Assembly: GCA_023229465.1 (NCBI GenBank)
Contig: JALNZE010000016.1
Location: forward strand, 1 to 64,000
Origin: Chitinophagaceae bacterium
GTDB taxonomy: Bacteria; Bacteroidota; Bacteroidia; Chitinophagales; Chitinophagaceae
DNA: 64,000 bases
Reading direction: 5' to 3'
The translations under genes were made by a program, and so were the position numbers. How positions within the stretch are numbered: the stretch's first letter is position 1; each line of letters begins with the position of its first letter. Shown here one piece after another: positions 39,940 to 49,951 of this stretch. The notes beneath the pieces are model-generated. The model searched no databases. It saw only the letters and a program-made list of their open reading frames with translations, and was not told the DNA's origin.

Positions 39940-41280
39940 ATGAATAAGACTTTACTAATCATACAAAGAGAATACCTGTCGAGGGTAAAAAATAAAAGAT
40001 TCCTGCTTACCACACTATTGATGCCCATTCTAATTGTTGTGCTCATCGCGGGTATTACTTTTTTATCTATCAAGGGAAAAGACGAACATAAAATAGCCGT
40101 AATAGATAATAATGGATTTTTTAAAGAGAATCTTAAAAATGCAAACGAAGTATTATTCGAGTTTCCTGAAGGAGTGGATACTTCGAACTACCTGAAAAAG
40201 GGATATACAGATATTATCCTGATTCCAAAATTTGATGGCACTGAAAAAACGAATTATTTGATCCGTTCCAAAAAACGGATCAGCATTATTACAGAAAGTA
40301 TTATAGCCGAAAAGATTAACGCGGCTATTGAGGACAAAATGTTGCAGAATGCCGGTATCGATAAATTGCAATTGGATTCTATCCATAACCAATCACAATT
40401 TGCCGAATTAAAGGCGGTAGAAGAGAATGAGAGTGGTGGCAATACGAAAGAAAGCAATGCGGCCCTGTCCTATGGCATTGGTTTTGGCAGTGGCATGCTT
40501 ATTTATATTACGATGTTTATTTATGGCGCCATGGTTATGCGTGGCGTAACGGAAGAAAAGACCAACCGTATTGCCGAGGTAATGGTAAGCAGCGTAAAAC
40601 CTTTTCAACTCATGTCGGGCAAGATCATTGGCATTGGGGCGGTTGGGTTAACGCAATTTTTGATGTGGATCATATTGATTATCGGGCTTTCTGCTGTGGC
40701 ACAGGCATTCATACCGCATGATGTGATGGAACAGGTAAAAAATTTACAGCAGGCCAATGGCCAATTACCAGGTGGATCCGCCATGAAAGCCGGAGATGCG
40801 GCACAGCAGATATATAAAGTGCAGCACACCATCAGTACTGCCAACTGGCCCTTAATCATTGGCCTTTTTATTTTTTATTTTCTGGGGGGCTATTTATTTT
40901 ATGCGGCATTATTTGCCGCGGTAGGTAGCGTGGTTAGCGATGATCCGCAGGATGCACAGAGTTTGATGTTACCCATTACTATGCCCATTGTATTTTCATT
41001 CATCATCATGACCAATGCCGTGCAGGATCCCAGCACACCCATGGCTGTTTGGGCCAGTATCATACCCTTTAGTTCACCGATGGTAATGATGGCAAGAATC
41101 GCTTATGGCATTCCCGGCACCGTTCCATACTGGCAACTGGCAGCCAGCATGCTTTCATTGGTTGGCGGACTTGTTTTCACTACCTGGTTAAGCGGAAAAA
41201 TTTACCGGACAGGAATACTCATGTATGGCAAGAAAGTAAACTGGAAAGAAATGGGGAAATGGCTGATGAGAAAAAACTAG
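39940..41280 (+). CDS. ABC-2 type permease (NatB-like)
   Basis: 446 residues. One N-terminal helix (about 20 to 43), a large extracytoplasmic loop to about 175, then five or six helices in the C-terminal half, ending in Gly-Lys-Trp-Leu-Met-Arg-Lys. This layout matches ABC-2 permeases of the NatB family. It forms the transporter with the ATPase upstream. Convergent with sprA, four bases apart. Confidence 0.9.
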   Translation: MNKTLLIIQREYLSRVKNKRFLLTTLLMPILIVVLIAGITFLSIKGKDEHKIAVIDNNGFFKENLKNANEVLFEFPEGVDTSNYLKKGYTDIILIPKFDGTEKTNYLIRSKKRISIITESIIAEKINAAIEDKMLQNAGIDKLQLDSIHNQSQFAELKAVEENESGGNTKESNAALSYGIGFGSGMLIYITMFIYGAMVMRGVTEEKTNRIAEVMVSSVKPFQLMSGKIIGIGAVGLTQFLMWIILIIGLSAVAQAFIPHDVMEQVKNLQQANGQLPGGSAMKAGDAAQQIYKVQHTISTANWPLIIGLFIFYFLGGYLFYAALFAAVGSVVSDDPQDAQSLMLPITMPIVFSFIIMTNAVQDPSTPMAVWASIIPFSSPMVMMARIAYGIPGTVPYWQLAASMLSLVGGLVFTTWLSGKIYRTGILMYGKKVNWKEMGKWLMRKN

Positions 41281-41284
41281 AGAA

Positions 41285-44200
41285 CTACTGTGCCAGTGAA
41301 ATTCTGATGTTTACCCCTGCCCTGGTGTTGGTAATCGGCGCCGAAGTGGATATATACGGTATCACTTTTCGCTGATCAAAGAAGAATTTAATATTGATCC
41401 GGTTATTGATCACATAATCTATGGATGGCTGGATAGATATATCTTTTTGTCCGCCGGTTCCATAAGCATTCGACTGGTCAAGGCGGCTATTGCTGTTCGA
41501 CACATCACGTACCGACACATCAAGTCTCATGGTAAGATCATTCTGTAATTTCTTTCCCTTTCCACCAGGCAGTGTAAAAGGCAGGTTAACGCCTTTCTTT
41601 CTGAACCCAATACCAAATACCCAGTCTGTACTCCTGCCCTCACTTAACTGGTAATCAATCAAACTTAAGCTGAGAGTACGGCTTTTACGGTATTCGAATT
41701 TCAGGTTGAGTTGATCAACTGTTGTTACATCAATCCCTATCAAGGGTTCAAACCCTTCTTTAACCGTAATATTCGGCACCAGGAAATAAGGAATATAGTT
41801 ACCACTAACGGTATCGATAAAGCCGGGGGCGCTAAACCTAAACGGATCCTGGTACAGTAAGGCACTGTTAAAACTATTCATACTCAGCGTACCATTGTAC
41901 CCATGGGTAATAATGATATTACTGAATATAGCAGCCATGGCTGGTGAACTGCTTAACCCTGTGTAGGTAAATTTCCAGTTAGGTCTTGGCAGAATACCTG
42001 CAAAAGGATTTGAGCTGATTTTGGTATTGGATTGTTTGATCAAAGCAATGTTATTAGGATCCTTACCTGTATAGGCTGCAATAAAAGCCGGCAGCAATAC
42101 ATCCTGCGCATAACGTCCATACCCCCTGGCAAAACCATCCGCAGAAAATTTTTGTCCGGCGGGCAATGTCTGCCAATAAGGGTTCTGCTCCGCAACCCGC
42201 TTAGAAACAATGAGCCTGTTATCCTGGAATGTTTGGAAGGTTGCAGATAATTCATTCGGATTATGCTTGCCAAACAGGGTATTAAAAGCAATGTAAGAAA
42301 CGCTGAACCCTCCACTGGATAAGGGGTTCAGGTGATTAAGTCCGGAGCGCCCCGTAGTATCTTTAAAAATTTCGGAGTATTCTTTGGTGAATGATTTATC
42401 AAGGTGCAGGTCAATGGTAAATTCCCTGATGGGCTCTAACTGCGCGGTAATACTAAACCGCTGTTCAAAAGATTGTCTGAAAAGGAAATTGAAGGTGCTG
42501 TCGCGGGTAATCAATCCGGCCGATGCTTTTTTATTCAGCCACCCTGTATCCGGTTGTTTTCCAAAAACATAATCCAGGCCAGGGGCCATCGTACCCCAGT
42601 TCTGTCCAAGATATTGCGTACTGTCCATATACCCCGGTACCCGGCTTCTGTAATTTTCTGCATATTGAACATTCACATTTCGAACCATGGTCATTAATTT
42701 ACCGGCAGCCCTGGTAAATCCTCCTAACTGAAGTGGTTCATTTGCCTTTGCTAATCTTTCGGCAATACGGGCATCCCTTTTTTGCATGCGCCATTTAGTA
42801 AGCGCCTCTTTTCTTTTTTTACCTTTTAATCCTTTTACCACTTCAGCTTTACTAAGGATAGTTGTTCCTAAGGCATTTTTATTCTTAGCATCTTTTACAT
42901 CAACCGGGTTAGTAGCATTTGCTTTGGGTTTAGGAACGGGAATATCATCCAAAGCCCGCAGCCACTTGGATTTTGCATATAAAGTAGCAAAGTTAAATTG
43001 CGCGTTAAGATTATTTTCCTGGGAATTTTCTATGGTATTACCCAGGTTAATGGCTATACGGCTTGCACCCACCCAGTTATAAGAAGTACCATAACTGAAA
43101 CGGGCATTGATCCAATCTGTTAATGGAAATTTATTGAAAGGTATATTGTAATTGAGCGTTACTTTTTGTTGGTATACCGTGTTACGCCCGCCTTTCAAAA
43201 AATTTTCCTGAACAGTATCTTTTTTAGCTTTGGTATCAATCCTGCCAAAAGGCTCATCAACTCTTGCATTATTGGTAGCATTGAAATCCAGGTTCAGGGA
43301 ACGGGAAAGATCCCAGCGCATACCATAAAAACGATCGAAGGTAAAATACTTATCATAGGTAGTATCTACCCGTTCCACTCTGCTGTCTGCGGTATTTACA
43401 ATTCTTGGAATGAACTCACCAAACTGCCGGTTAATATCAGCCCTGAAACTCAGGTAAGAAGGCTTCAGGTTAAAATTAAAATCCCTGAAAAGGGCCAACC
43501 AGGGTGTTCGTGTTTTGATGAAATTTTTAAAGGGTTCAATGTATGTATTCTGTCCTGCAAACGTGTACCCCAATCCACCCCGTTGTTTGGTTACTTTATT
43601 TTGTAATACCAGCGGACTGGTTTGTGATATTTGAGAATAGGCATAGCTAAAATCAAAATTGCTCAACCGCAATAAACCTGGTTTATTACTACCTGCCAAT
43701 ACCCTTACATTGGTAAAGTTGATGGTCTTAATAGTAGTTTGATCTACGGCCGCATTGCGGATAGAATCTCTTTTTTCTTTTGGTGAGGCATTCAGTTTCT
43801 CTTTGTATTTAACATCCATATCGTATGGATCGAATTGCGGTGTTAGCATGGTTTTATTAATACTGGCATAAACCGGCAGGGATAACCTGGCATTCCTGGG
43901 CAATAACTTACCGGCATCAATGGTTGCGGCGGCATCAAACTGAACAAGGTTATCTTTTACCCTTTCATTCACGCGCTGTTCAATGGTTCCAAATCCCTGT
44001 GTATGTGTATTGGCAGAAACAGAAATCGAACCAAGGTCTGCAAGTGTCAGGTCTACCCTGCCCAATGCGGCCCATCCGCCATTTTCATCCAGTTGTGATA
44101 AGCGCAGTTCATTCACCCAAACTTCTGTATTGATGATGGCTCCATCCGGCTTCCATGGGTTTTCTATCGCTACCATGATGCCTCTCACTTCTCCAAGATT

Positions 44201-47200
44201 AGGATTTCCCAGAATGGATACTGTTTTATTATCCAGTACCGACCGGTAAATAGCTGAAATGGGGGCGCCTGAATTATTTCTTTTCAGTTTAAGATCAATC
44301 AGGGAACGCAAACTGAAATCCAGGTTGTTTTCTGTGGGCCATACTTTATCTTCCTGCCCCCGGACATACCTGCCCGGCGCCGTGATCTTTAATGGAATTT
44401 TGATTTCATAGTAGTTATTCAGGAAGTCTTGTCCAATCCTGACTATCGCGTACATTTCATTATCCTTCAACGGTCGCTCACCCGTTATGGATTCGGCATG
44501 CAGGTACATAGATAATTTACCATATTGCCTGATATCCAGGTTGAGTGTTTTAAAAACACCTCTTGCATCACCACTGTACAGGTTTTTAATTTTTAAGCTC
44601 ATCGCCTGCTCATTTTGTTGCAGGTTAACGCCATTATTACTCAATAACTGTACCCGTTCCACACCGGGGGGCATAATATAATTAACCGGTTGCCGGCTGC
44701 TGTTTTCTTCCAGGCTAACCGCCAGTGTATTCAAAACAGTGCCGCCGGTATTATTGATGGGTGTGTATGATCCTGTGGTATCAATGTTATAAGCAAACTG
44801 CCTCCATTGGTTTCTTACCAGGTCCAGCCTGGCCAAACGCAATACAACAGAATCTTCGAAATCCGTTAAATACATTCTTGCGAAACGGATAGATTTAAAA
44901 TCCGGAATGCTGCCAATTTTTTTTGAATAGCCCCTAACAGGAACACGGAATAAAAACCAGTCTTCTGTTCTTCTAATACCATCCGGTGAGTTAACGGCTA
45001 TTTTTCTTTTATCAGTGATATAAGGCGTTACACCCACATCCATTCCGGGTTTTAGCTGTATCTCATATTCATAATAGGTTTCAGATTCGTTCAATGTATT
45101 ATCGCGGTTCAAGTCTTCATTATCCGGATACAAAGTAGCAGCGGACGTAAACTGGCCCCCTGTTGCAGCAAGGGGAGAATTGCCCTGCGGGTTATTAAAA
45201 TTTTTATACCTGCCCAGTATACCGGTGCCTGATCCATCAAACACAGGATCGCGGTACCATTTATAATTATCATTAGACGGGTCGGCCAATGCTTTTTGAT
45301 ACAGCGGAGAACCGGCGCCAAAATTAGCGGCCAGTTTATCCAGTACATATCCCTTTTTTCTCCGTTCAGCGGCATCATCCAGGCCATCAAACCCAACATC
45401 CTGGTACGGCCTGTCATCGGGGTTATTACTAAATGCCTGCGTAATCTGTATCGGGTTCACCGGTGTTTTTCCCCAGGTATTGGTACTGTCTACCGCGGCA
45501 GGAATAGAGGGTGTATTCATCCCATTCTCATAAAAACGTCTTCCGTCTTTTAAAATATCTTCGCTTGTATTACCCAGGTTCAGGTACAGTTTTCCACCAT
45601 TGCTGGCAGGATTTTTTATAAATGGATCCTGTATCCAAAATTCTATATACTCAATATTGCCCGTTTCAAAATCTGTCTGATCAATAGAACGCATCAGACC
45701 ACCCCAGCGACTTGCGGGCCTTGTTAATTTTCCATTGGCATCCATTTCTGTTTTGCGTGATTCAAAATTATAGGGACCTCTTTCTGTTGGATAATAGGCG
45801 AGATCGAAAGTGGATGTTTGTACATCTGTAATATTCGTGGTACGCTGTGGAAATATTTCATTGGTAAAAACCTGTCTCACCCGCGGATCGCTTAATTCTG
45901 CCAGGTTTCTGCGTAGCGGATTGTTCGGGCTGTTCCTGTCCTGCAGGTTGGGTTCAATATTATACCAGGCCAGTTTGGCGCGGTTGAAATTATAGTCGAT
46001 AGAATCGGTAAGGCTTGCTTCCGGAAATTTAGGGTTACCCTGGGGGGTAGAAGCCAATGCCCAGGCAACCAGCGGAAACCGCAGATCAATGCTGGTTCTG
46101 GTTCCCTCAAAATCATCTAAAAAGATCAGGCCCTGATCGCCGGCTCCAATCTGTGAGGGATGGCCGGGTTTAAGTACGGCAGCTTCACCATAGGCGGTTA
46201 TAGACGACCTGGCCCTTGTTGAATAGAAAGGCAATTTATCAAGTAAACGGGTAAGGCCGGGCAGTTCCGACTGATACCTGAAATCAAGGCCATACATGGT
46301 ATTTTTAATGGGGTCATCACCATAGGCCATTTTAGTAAAGAAGGGCCGCTCTGATAAACGAACCATTGACGCGCCCAGGGATAATTTTCTACTGGCCAGG
46401 TAATCAACCCGTAAACCCGTAAAATTTCTTTGCTGAATGCCAAAGCCCGCATTGTTTTCGAAGGATACTTTTACGGGCACATTGGAGCTGAGAATACCGG
46501 CATTTAATATTTTAACCGACCCCAGGTTATAATCAATCGTATAGTCTACCCCTTCCCGCAAAACCTGTCCGCCCGCGGTTACCGAAACGGAACCCGGTGG
46601 AATATTAAATGCATTCAGGTTTATTTCAGAACCGCCCGCACTGCCTTTTACCTGCCCCTGCATTACAAAGCGGTTCAGGTTGGCATAGGTTTGCGCGATG
46701 GCTTTGATAGAATCGTACAACTGGTAATACACATATTTTTTGCGCATGGCAAGTGGTTGCCCTGCAAAAGCAAGTGTATCCAGGTCACGCCCAAAGGGCT
46801 CGAGTACCGGAAAAATTACCCGGCCCATCTGCGATAAGATGGTGAAGCCTTCTATATAATCAAATACCCCATCCGGCTGCGGATCATTCCGGTTATTCAG
46901 CCTGTCGAGATTTAATATTCGCAATAACGATTTTCCATCCGCGGAGGGAGCCGTTTCCGGCAAATATCTTTTCAGTCCGCCGCTGGGTTCTTCATACAAA
47001 ACATTCAGTTTAAAATCATCTTTCTGTATACCGCCAAACAGGTCCAGGGAATATACGTTTTTCATCATCCAGCCCCAGGTGGGCAGTTCAACCCTTTGAG
47101 AAGTGGCTTTTAATAATTTCAGGAACAATACTTTCTGAACGCCCCTGGTCGAATCCAGTGCCACATCCTGCGAAAATTCACCTACCTGGTAAACCCTGCC

Positions 47201-48556
47201 ATTGTATGTGTACTGATAGGCCACAGCCAATACCTCATCTGATTGTAATTGTACATTGATCGAAACAAAACCAACCTGCGGATTAAAATAATATTCTGAA
47301 GGACTTAATTTTCTGGCAAAGGTTTTTTCATAATCATCCACAGGTCGCAGGCCCTTGGATAATAACAGTGTATTGATGAAGGCAGGGTTACGTGCATTGG
47401 AATTTCCAGCCAGTGATGCATACAAATCATTCGCGCCATTGGCGGGTAACGGATTGGTGGTAAGCGACTGAACCGCGGAGTTATAAGGTTTACTTTCAGC
47501 AAGATCCATTAAACCCACAATATCACGTGCATCGGTGGTGGCGCCTGTACGATTGGTAACCCATACTTCCATTCGCTGAATCTGCACCTGCGAGTTAACA
47601 ACAGGCAGCCTGGCCATGGTAGTATTAAAATTATTACGGTAGTACTGTCCTAATAAAAAGTGACGGTTTTCTTCATAGTCATCCAGTTTTTTTTGAAAGT
47701 TGGTAGAGGCTGTACCGCCCTGCAGTCCAACTGATTGGCGGGTAGACCGTTGATTGGCGATGGCGCCGGTAATAAAAACTTTACCAAACTGTAATTGCGA
47801 TTTAATACCGAATAAATTCTGCGCGCTGGGTATTAAGGTGCTCCTCGACTGGAAAGAGATATTTCCCGCTTCAAGGCTTTTGATGATCTCATCATCCATG
47901 CCTTTGTAATCCAGTTTTAGCTGATTATCGAATCCAAAATTGGTAAAAGTGCTGTAATTAATAGGGAACTTAAGCTTATCTCCAATATTGGCATTAACGT
48001 TCAGTTTGGCATCCATATTAAAATCAAAACCGCCATTTTTTCTGGCCCTTTCTGGTAAGGTAGGATTCTCAATATTCTGTCCCTGGTAACCCGCCATAAT
48101 ATTTACTTCACCCGATGGTCTGATATCTACTTTCAATCCATTACCGGTAATACCAAAAATGCGGTCGAATAATTTATCGTATACCCGCATTTTGGGACGT
48201 GGTGATTTTAAATTGATGGTGGTTAATGCATCCGATCTTTTCTTGAAATAATCTGTTTCCGCTTTTTTAGATTCCAGGCGCCAGAATTCATCATAAGTAA
48301 GCACAGCAGGAACCCGGTAATATTTGCCGCCTATTTTTTCTGTAATATAATATTGCTTCGTTTTTGGGTCGTATTGAATATCCCTTTTAATAAGTGAGTT
48401 ATCGCGGATATCGAATGGATTTTTGCTTTGTGCCGACAATGGATCACCCCGCCTGTCGCTAATGGGATAGTGAAGGGAATCTTTCTGTTGTGCCCTGGCA
48501 GAGAAAGCCGATAGCAGCAGAAAGGCAATACTGATAAAATACCGGGGTAACTTCAA
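41285..48556 (-). CDS. sprA: SprA/Sov, type IX secretion outer-membrane translocon
   Basis: 2,423 residues. Signal peptide 1 to about 22 (ends Ala-Arg-Ala-Gln). SprA forms the 36-strand outer-membrane barrel through which T9SS cargo passes; in gliding species it is required for motility proteins. Recognised from extreme length, N-terminal region with Asn-Ile-Met-Ala-Gly-Tyr-Gln-Gly-Gln-Asn-Ile-Glu-Asn-Pro-Thr-Leu-Pro-Glu-Arg-Ala, long runs of alternating barrel strands, and C-terminal Arg-Ile-Ser-Leu. The gene stands just after ruvA, as it does in many Bacteroidota. No other T9SS gene is present in the window. Confidence 0.95.
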   Translation of the reverse strand: MKLPRYFISIAFLLLSAFSARAQQKDSLHYPISDRRGDPLSAQSKNPFDIRDNSLIKRDIQYDPKTKQYYITEKIGGKYYRVPAVLTYDEFWRLESKKAETDYFKKRSDALTTINLKSPRPKMRVYDKLFDRIFGITGNGLKVDIRPSGEVNIMAGYQGQNIENPTLPERARKNGGFDFNMDAKLNVNANIGDKLKFPINYSTFTNFGFDNQLKLDYKGMDDEIIKSLEAGNISFQSRSTLIPSAQNLFGIKSQLQFGKVFITGAIANQRSTRQSVGLQGGTASTNFQKKLDDYEENRHFLLGQYYRNNFNTTMARLPVVNSQVQIQRMEVWVTNRTGATTDARDIVGLMDLAESKPYNSAVQSLTTNPLPANGANDLYASLAGNSNARNPAFINTLLLSKGLRPVDDYEKTFARKLSPSEYYFNPQVGFVSINVQLQSDEVLAVAYQYTYNGRVYQVGEFSQDVALDSTRGVQKVLFLKLLKATSQRVELPTWGWMMKNVYSLDLFGGIQKDDFKLNVLYEEPSGGLKRYLPETAPSADGKSLLRILNLDRLNNRNDPQPDGVFDYIEGFTILSQMGRVIFPVLEPFGRDLDTLAFAGQPLAMRKKYVYYQLYDSIKAIAQTYANLNRFVMQGQVKGSAGGSEINLNAFNIPPGSVSVTAGGQVLREGVDYTIDYNLGSVKILNAGILSSNVPVKVSFENNAGFGIQQRNFTGLRVDYLASRKLSLGASMVRLSERPFFTKMAYGDDPIKNTMYGLDFRYQSELPGLTRLLDKLPFYSTRARSSITAYGEAAVLKPGHPSQIGAGDQGLIFLDDFEGTRTSIDLRFPLVAWALASTPQGNPKFPEASLTDSIDYNFNRAKLAWYNIEPNLQDRNSPNNPLRRNLAELSDPRVRQVFTNEIFPQRTTNITDVQTSTFDLAYYPTERGPYNFESRKTEMDANGKLTRPASRWGGLMRSIDQTDFETGNIEYIEFWIQDPFIKNPASNGGKLYLNLGNTSEDILKDGRRFYENGMNTPSIPAAVDSTNTWGKTPVNPIQITQAFSNNPDDRPYQDVGFDGLDDAAERRKKGYVLDKLAANFGAGSPLYQKALADPSNDNYKWYRDPVFDGSGTGILGRYKNFNNPQGNSPLAATGGQFTSAATLYPDNEDLNRDNTLNESETYYEYEIQLKPGMDVGVTPYITDKRKIAVNSPDGIRRTEDWFLFRVPVRGYSKKIGSIPDFKSIRFARMYLTDFEDSVVLRLARLDLVRNQWRQFAYNIDTTGSYTPINNTGGTVLNTLAVSLEENSSRQPVNYIMPPGVERVQLLSNNGVNLQQNEQAMSLKIKNLYSGDARGVFKTLNLDIRQYGKLSMYLHAESITGERPLKDNEMYAIVRIGQDFLNNYYEIKIPLKITAPGRYVRGQEDKVWPTENNLDFSLRSLIDLKLKRNNSGAPISAIYRSVLDNKTVSILGNPNLGEVRGIMVAIENPWKPDGAIINTEVWVNELRLSQLDENGGWAALGRVDLTLADLGSISVSANTHTQGFGTIEQRVNERVKDNLVQFDAAATIDAGKLLPRNARLSLPVYASINKTMLTPQFDPYDMDVKYKEKLNASPKEKRDSIRNAAVDQTTIKTINFTNVRVLAGSNKPGLLRLSNFDFSYAYSQISQTSPLVLQNKVTKQRGGLGYTFAGQNTYIEPFKNFIKTRTPWLALFRDFNFNLKPSYLSFRADINRQFGEFIPRIVNTADSRVERVDTTYDKYFTFDRFYGMRWDLSRSLNLDFNATNNARVDEPFGRIDTKAKKDTVQENFLKGGRNTVYQQKVTLNYNIPFNKFPLTDWINARFSYGTSYNWVGASRIAINLGNTIENSQENNLNAQFNFATLYAKSKWLRALDDIPVPKPKANATNPVDVKDAKNKNALGTTILSKAEVVKGLKGKKRKEALTKWRMQKRDARIAERLAKANEPLQLGGFTRAAGKLMTMVRNVNVQYAENYRSRVPGYMDSTQYLGQNWGTMAPGLDYVFGKQPDTGWLNKKASAGLITRDSTFNFLFRQSFEQRFSITAQLEPIREFTIDLHLDKSFTKEYSEIFKDTTGRSGLNHLNPLSSGGFSVSYIAFNTLFGKHNPNELSATFQTFQDNRLIVSKRVAEQNPYWQTLPAGQKFSADGFARGYGRYAQDVLLPAFIAAYTGKDPNNIALIKQSNTKISSNPFAGILPRPNWKFTYTGLSSSPAMAAIFSNIIITHGYNGTLSMNSFNSALLYQDPFRFSAPGFIDTVSGNYIPYFLVPNITVKEGFEPLIGIDVTTVDQLNLKFEYRKSRTLSLSLIDYQLSEGRSTDWVFGIGFRKKGVNLPFTLPGGKGKKLQNDLTMRLDVSVRDVSNSNSRLDQSNAYGTGGQKDISIQPSIDYVINNRINIKFFFDQRKVIPYISTSAPITNTRAGVNIRISLAQ

Positions 48557-48629
48557 ACAGTTAGTCTTGTTTAAGTAGATGTAAATGCGATAATAACAAA
48601 TACTGGTTAAGTAGAAGTAGAACGATAGA

Positions 48630-49214
48630 CTATAAGTTTTTGAGTGCCTGTTTAATGATATCCTCCAAAGATGCCTGATCTGTTACAGATGCCAGGGTTT
48701 TTTTTACCGACTGCTCTGCCATAGGTCTTGAAATGCCCAGGGCAATCAGCGCGTTCACCGCGTCTGAATCAACTGCCTGAAACCCGGGTAATCCCACCTG
48801 TGTATCCAATGACTGTTTACCCAGTTTATCCCTAAGTTCCACAATCAAACGTTCGGCCGATTTTTTCCCTATCCCTTTGATACTCTCCAACTGACGGGTG
48901 TTGCCCTGGATAATGGCCCTGGCTATTTCATCAGGGCGCATACCAGATAACATCATCCGGGCCGTTGAGGCGCCTACACCAGATACACTGATCAGGTGTA
49001 AAAACATTTCCTTTTCTGCCAGCTCCGCAAATCCAAATAAGGTTTGCGCATTTTCTGTGATATGCAGATACGTAAAGAGCTGACCACTCTCTTTATTACT
49101 GATGGCCGAATAGGTATGCAGGCTGATCTGGAGGTCATATCCAACACCATTCACATCTACCACCACACGGGAAGGTGTTTTAACGGCAAAATGTCCTCTT
49201 ACAAAAGCGATCAT
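48630..49214 (-). CDS. ruvA: Holliday junction branch migration subunit RuvA
   Basis: 194 residues. Domain I with Val-Asp-Val-Asn-Gly-Val-Gly-Tyr, domain II helix-hairpin-helix motifs (Val-Ser-Gly-Val-Gly and Ile-Lys-Gly-Ile-Gly-Lys-Lys-Ser-Ala-Glu-Arg-Leu) that bind the crossover, and domain III at the end that contacts RuvB. Full length. RuvA tetramer holds the Holliday junction while RuvB pumps. 73 bases before sprA in the same direction. Confidence 0.96.
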   Translation of the reverse strand: MIAFVRGHFAVKTPSRVVVDVNGVGYDLQISLHTYSAISNKESGQLFTYLHITENAQTLFGFAELAEKEMFLHLISVSGVGASTARMMLSGMRPDEIARAIIQGNTRQLESIKGIGKKSAERLIVELRDKLGKQSLDTQVGLPGFQAVDSDAVNALIALGISRPMAEQSVKKTLASVTDQASLEDIIKQALKNL

Positions 49215-49248
49215 AGCTTTCTCAAAAATAGACTTAAAAAAATACTAT

Positions 49249-49281
49249 TTATACGTATCTTCGATAATATTTTATACGTAT
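49249..49281. promoter_or_regulatory. duplicated operator of the toxin-antitoxin pair
   Basis: TTATACGTAT occurs twice, at 49249 and 49272, 23 bases apart (about two turns). Each holds the palindrome ATACGTAT, and the second overlaps the antitoxin's start codon. This is the typical layout for self-repression by an antitoxin or its complex. Confidence 0.65.
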
Positions 49282-49537
49282 GCTAACAAAGCTAACCTTA
49301 TCTATTGACGATACCGTTGTTTCCGAAGCAAAAGAATATGCCAGGGAATCCGGGAAAAGTTTGTCGAAGATGATAGAAGGGTATTTAAGGGGCTTACAGA
49401 ATAAAAAAAAAGTACTCAAACAGGATGAAATTCCTCCCATTATTAAGCGCCTGCATGGCTGTATCAAAACAGGGGATAACAGGCCCCATAAAGAGGTCTA
49501 TGCTGAATCCGTGAAAGAAAAATACCATTCATTATGA
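49280..49537 (+). CDS. antitoxin, DUF6364-like
   Basis: 85 residues. A ribbon-helix-helix-like N-terminus (Lys-Leu-Thr-Leu-Ser-Ile-Asp-Asp-Thr-Val-Val-Ser-Glu-Ala-Lys-Glu-Tyr-Ala-Arg-Glu) followed by a flexible toxin-binding tail. The start codon lies in the second operator copy. Its stop overlaps the toxin start by four bases (ATGA), so translation is coupled. It is expected to neutralise the PIN toxin and repress its own promoter. Confidence 0.82.
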   Translation: MLTKLTLSIDDTVVSEAKEYARESGKSLSKMIEGYLRGLQNKKKVLKQDEIPPIIKRLHGCIKTGDNRPHKEVYAESVKEKYHSL

Positions 49538-49950
49538 ATGTATACCTGGATACAAACGTAGTGCTGGATCTGCTGCTGGCGAGAAAACCTTTTGACGCTG
49601 ATGCGGAACAAATTTTCAGATTAATAACAGAAAAACAGATTATTGCACATATTTCCGCCATCAGTTACGGGCAGATTGGGTATTTTCTTGAAAAAAATCT
49701 GACTAAACCCAATTGCAGAAACCGGTTAAGAGATATACAGCAGTTGATGGAAACAATAGCGGTAAACGAAAAAATTATTGCAGCAGCCATTGCTGCCGAC
49801 CATACCGATTTTGAAGATGCTATTCAATTTGCCTGCGCCATGGAAGTAAAAAATTTATACGCATTGATTACCGGTAATTACAAAAATTTTAAAAACAAAG
49901 AGATCCTGATTCTCACCCCAAAAGAATTTATAAACGACTATAATAATTAG
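49534..49950 (+). CDS. PIN-domain toxin (VapC-like ribonuclease)
   Basis: 138 residues. Begins Met-Asn-Val-Tyr-Leu-Asp-Thr-Asn-Val-Val-Leu-Asp, with the first catalytic Asp of PIN domains, then Glu/Asp residues and near the end Asp-Phe-Glu-Asp-Ala-Ile-Gln, the third and fourth acidic residues. Such toxins cut tRNA or rRNA. Two bases separate it from fabH; this may be coincidental, or fabH may be read through. Confidence 0.87.
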   Translation: MNVYLDTNVVLDLLLARKPFDADAEQIFRLITEKQIIAHISAISYGQIGYFLEKNLTKPNCRNRLRDIQQLMETIAVNEKIIAAAIAADHTDFEDAIQFACAMEVKNLYALITGNYKNFKNKEILILTPKEFINDYNN

Positions 49951-49951
49951 T

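Noticed and set aside
42032..43606. Several rightward frames inside sprA
   Set aside because: They are antisense shadows of a long barrel gene with strong codon bias; no leaders or domains.
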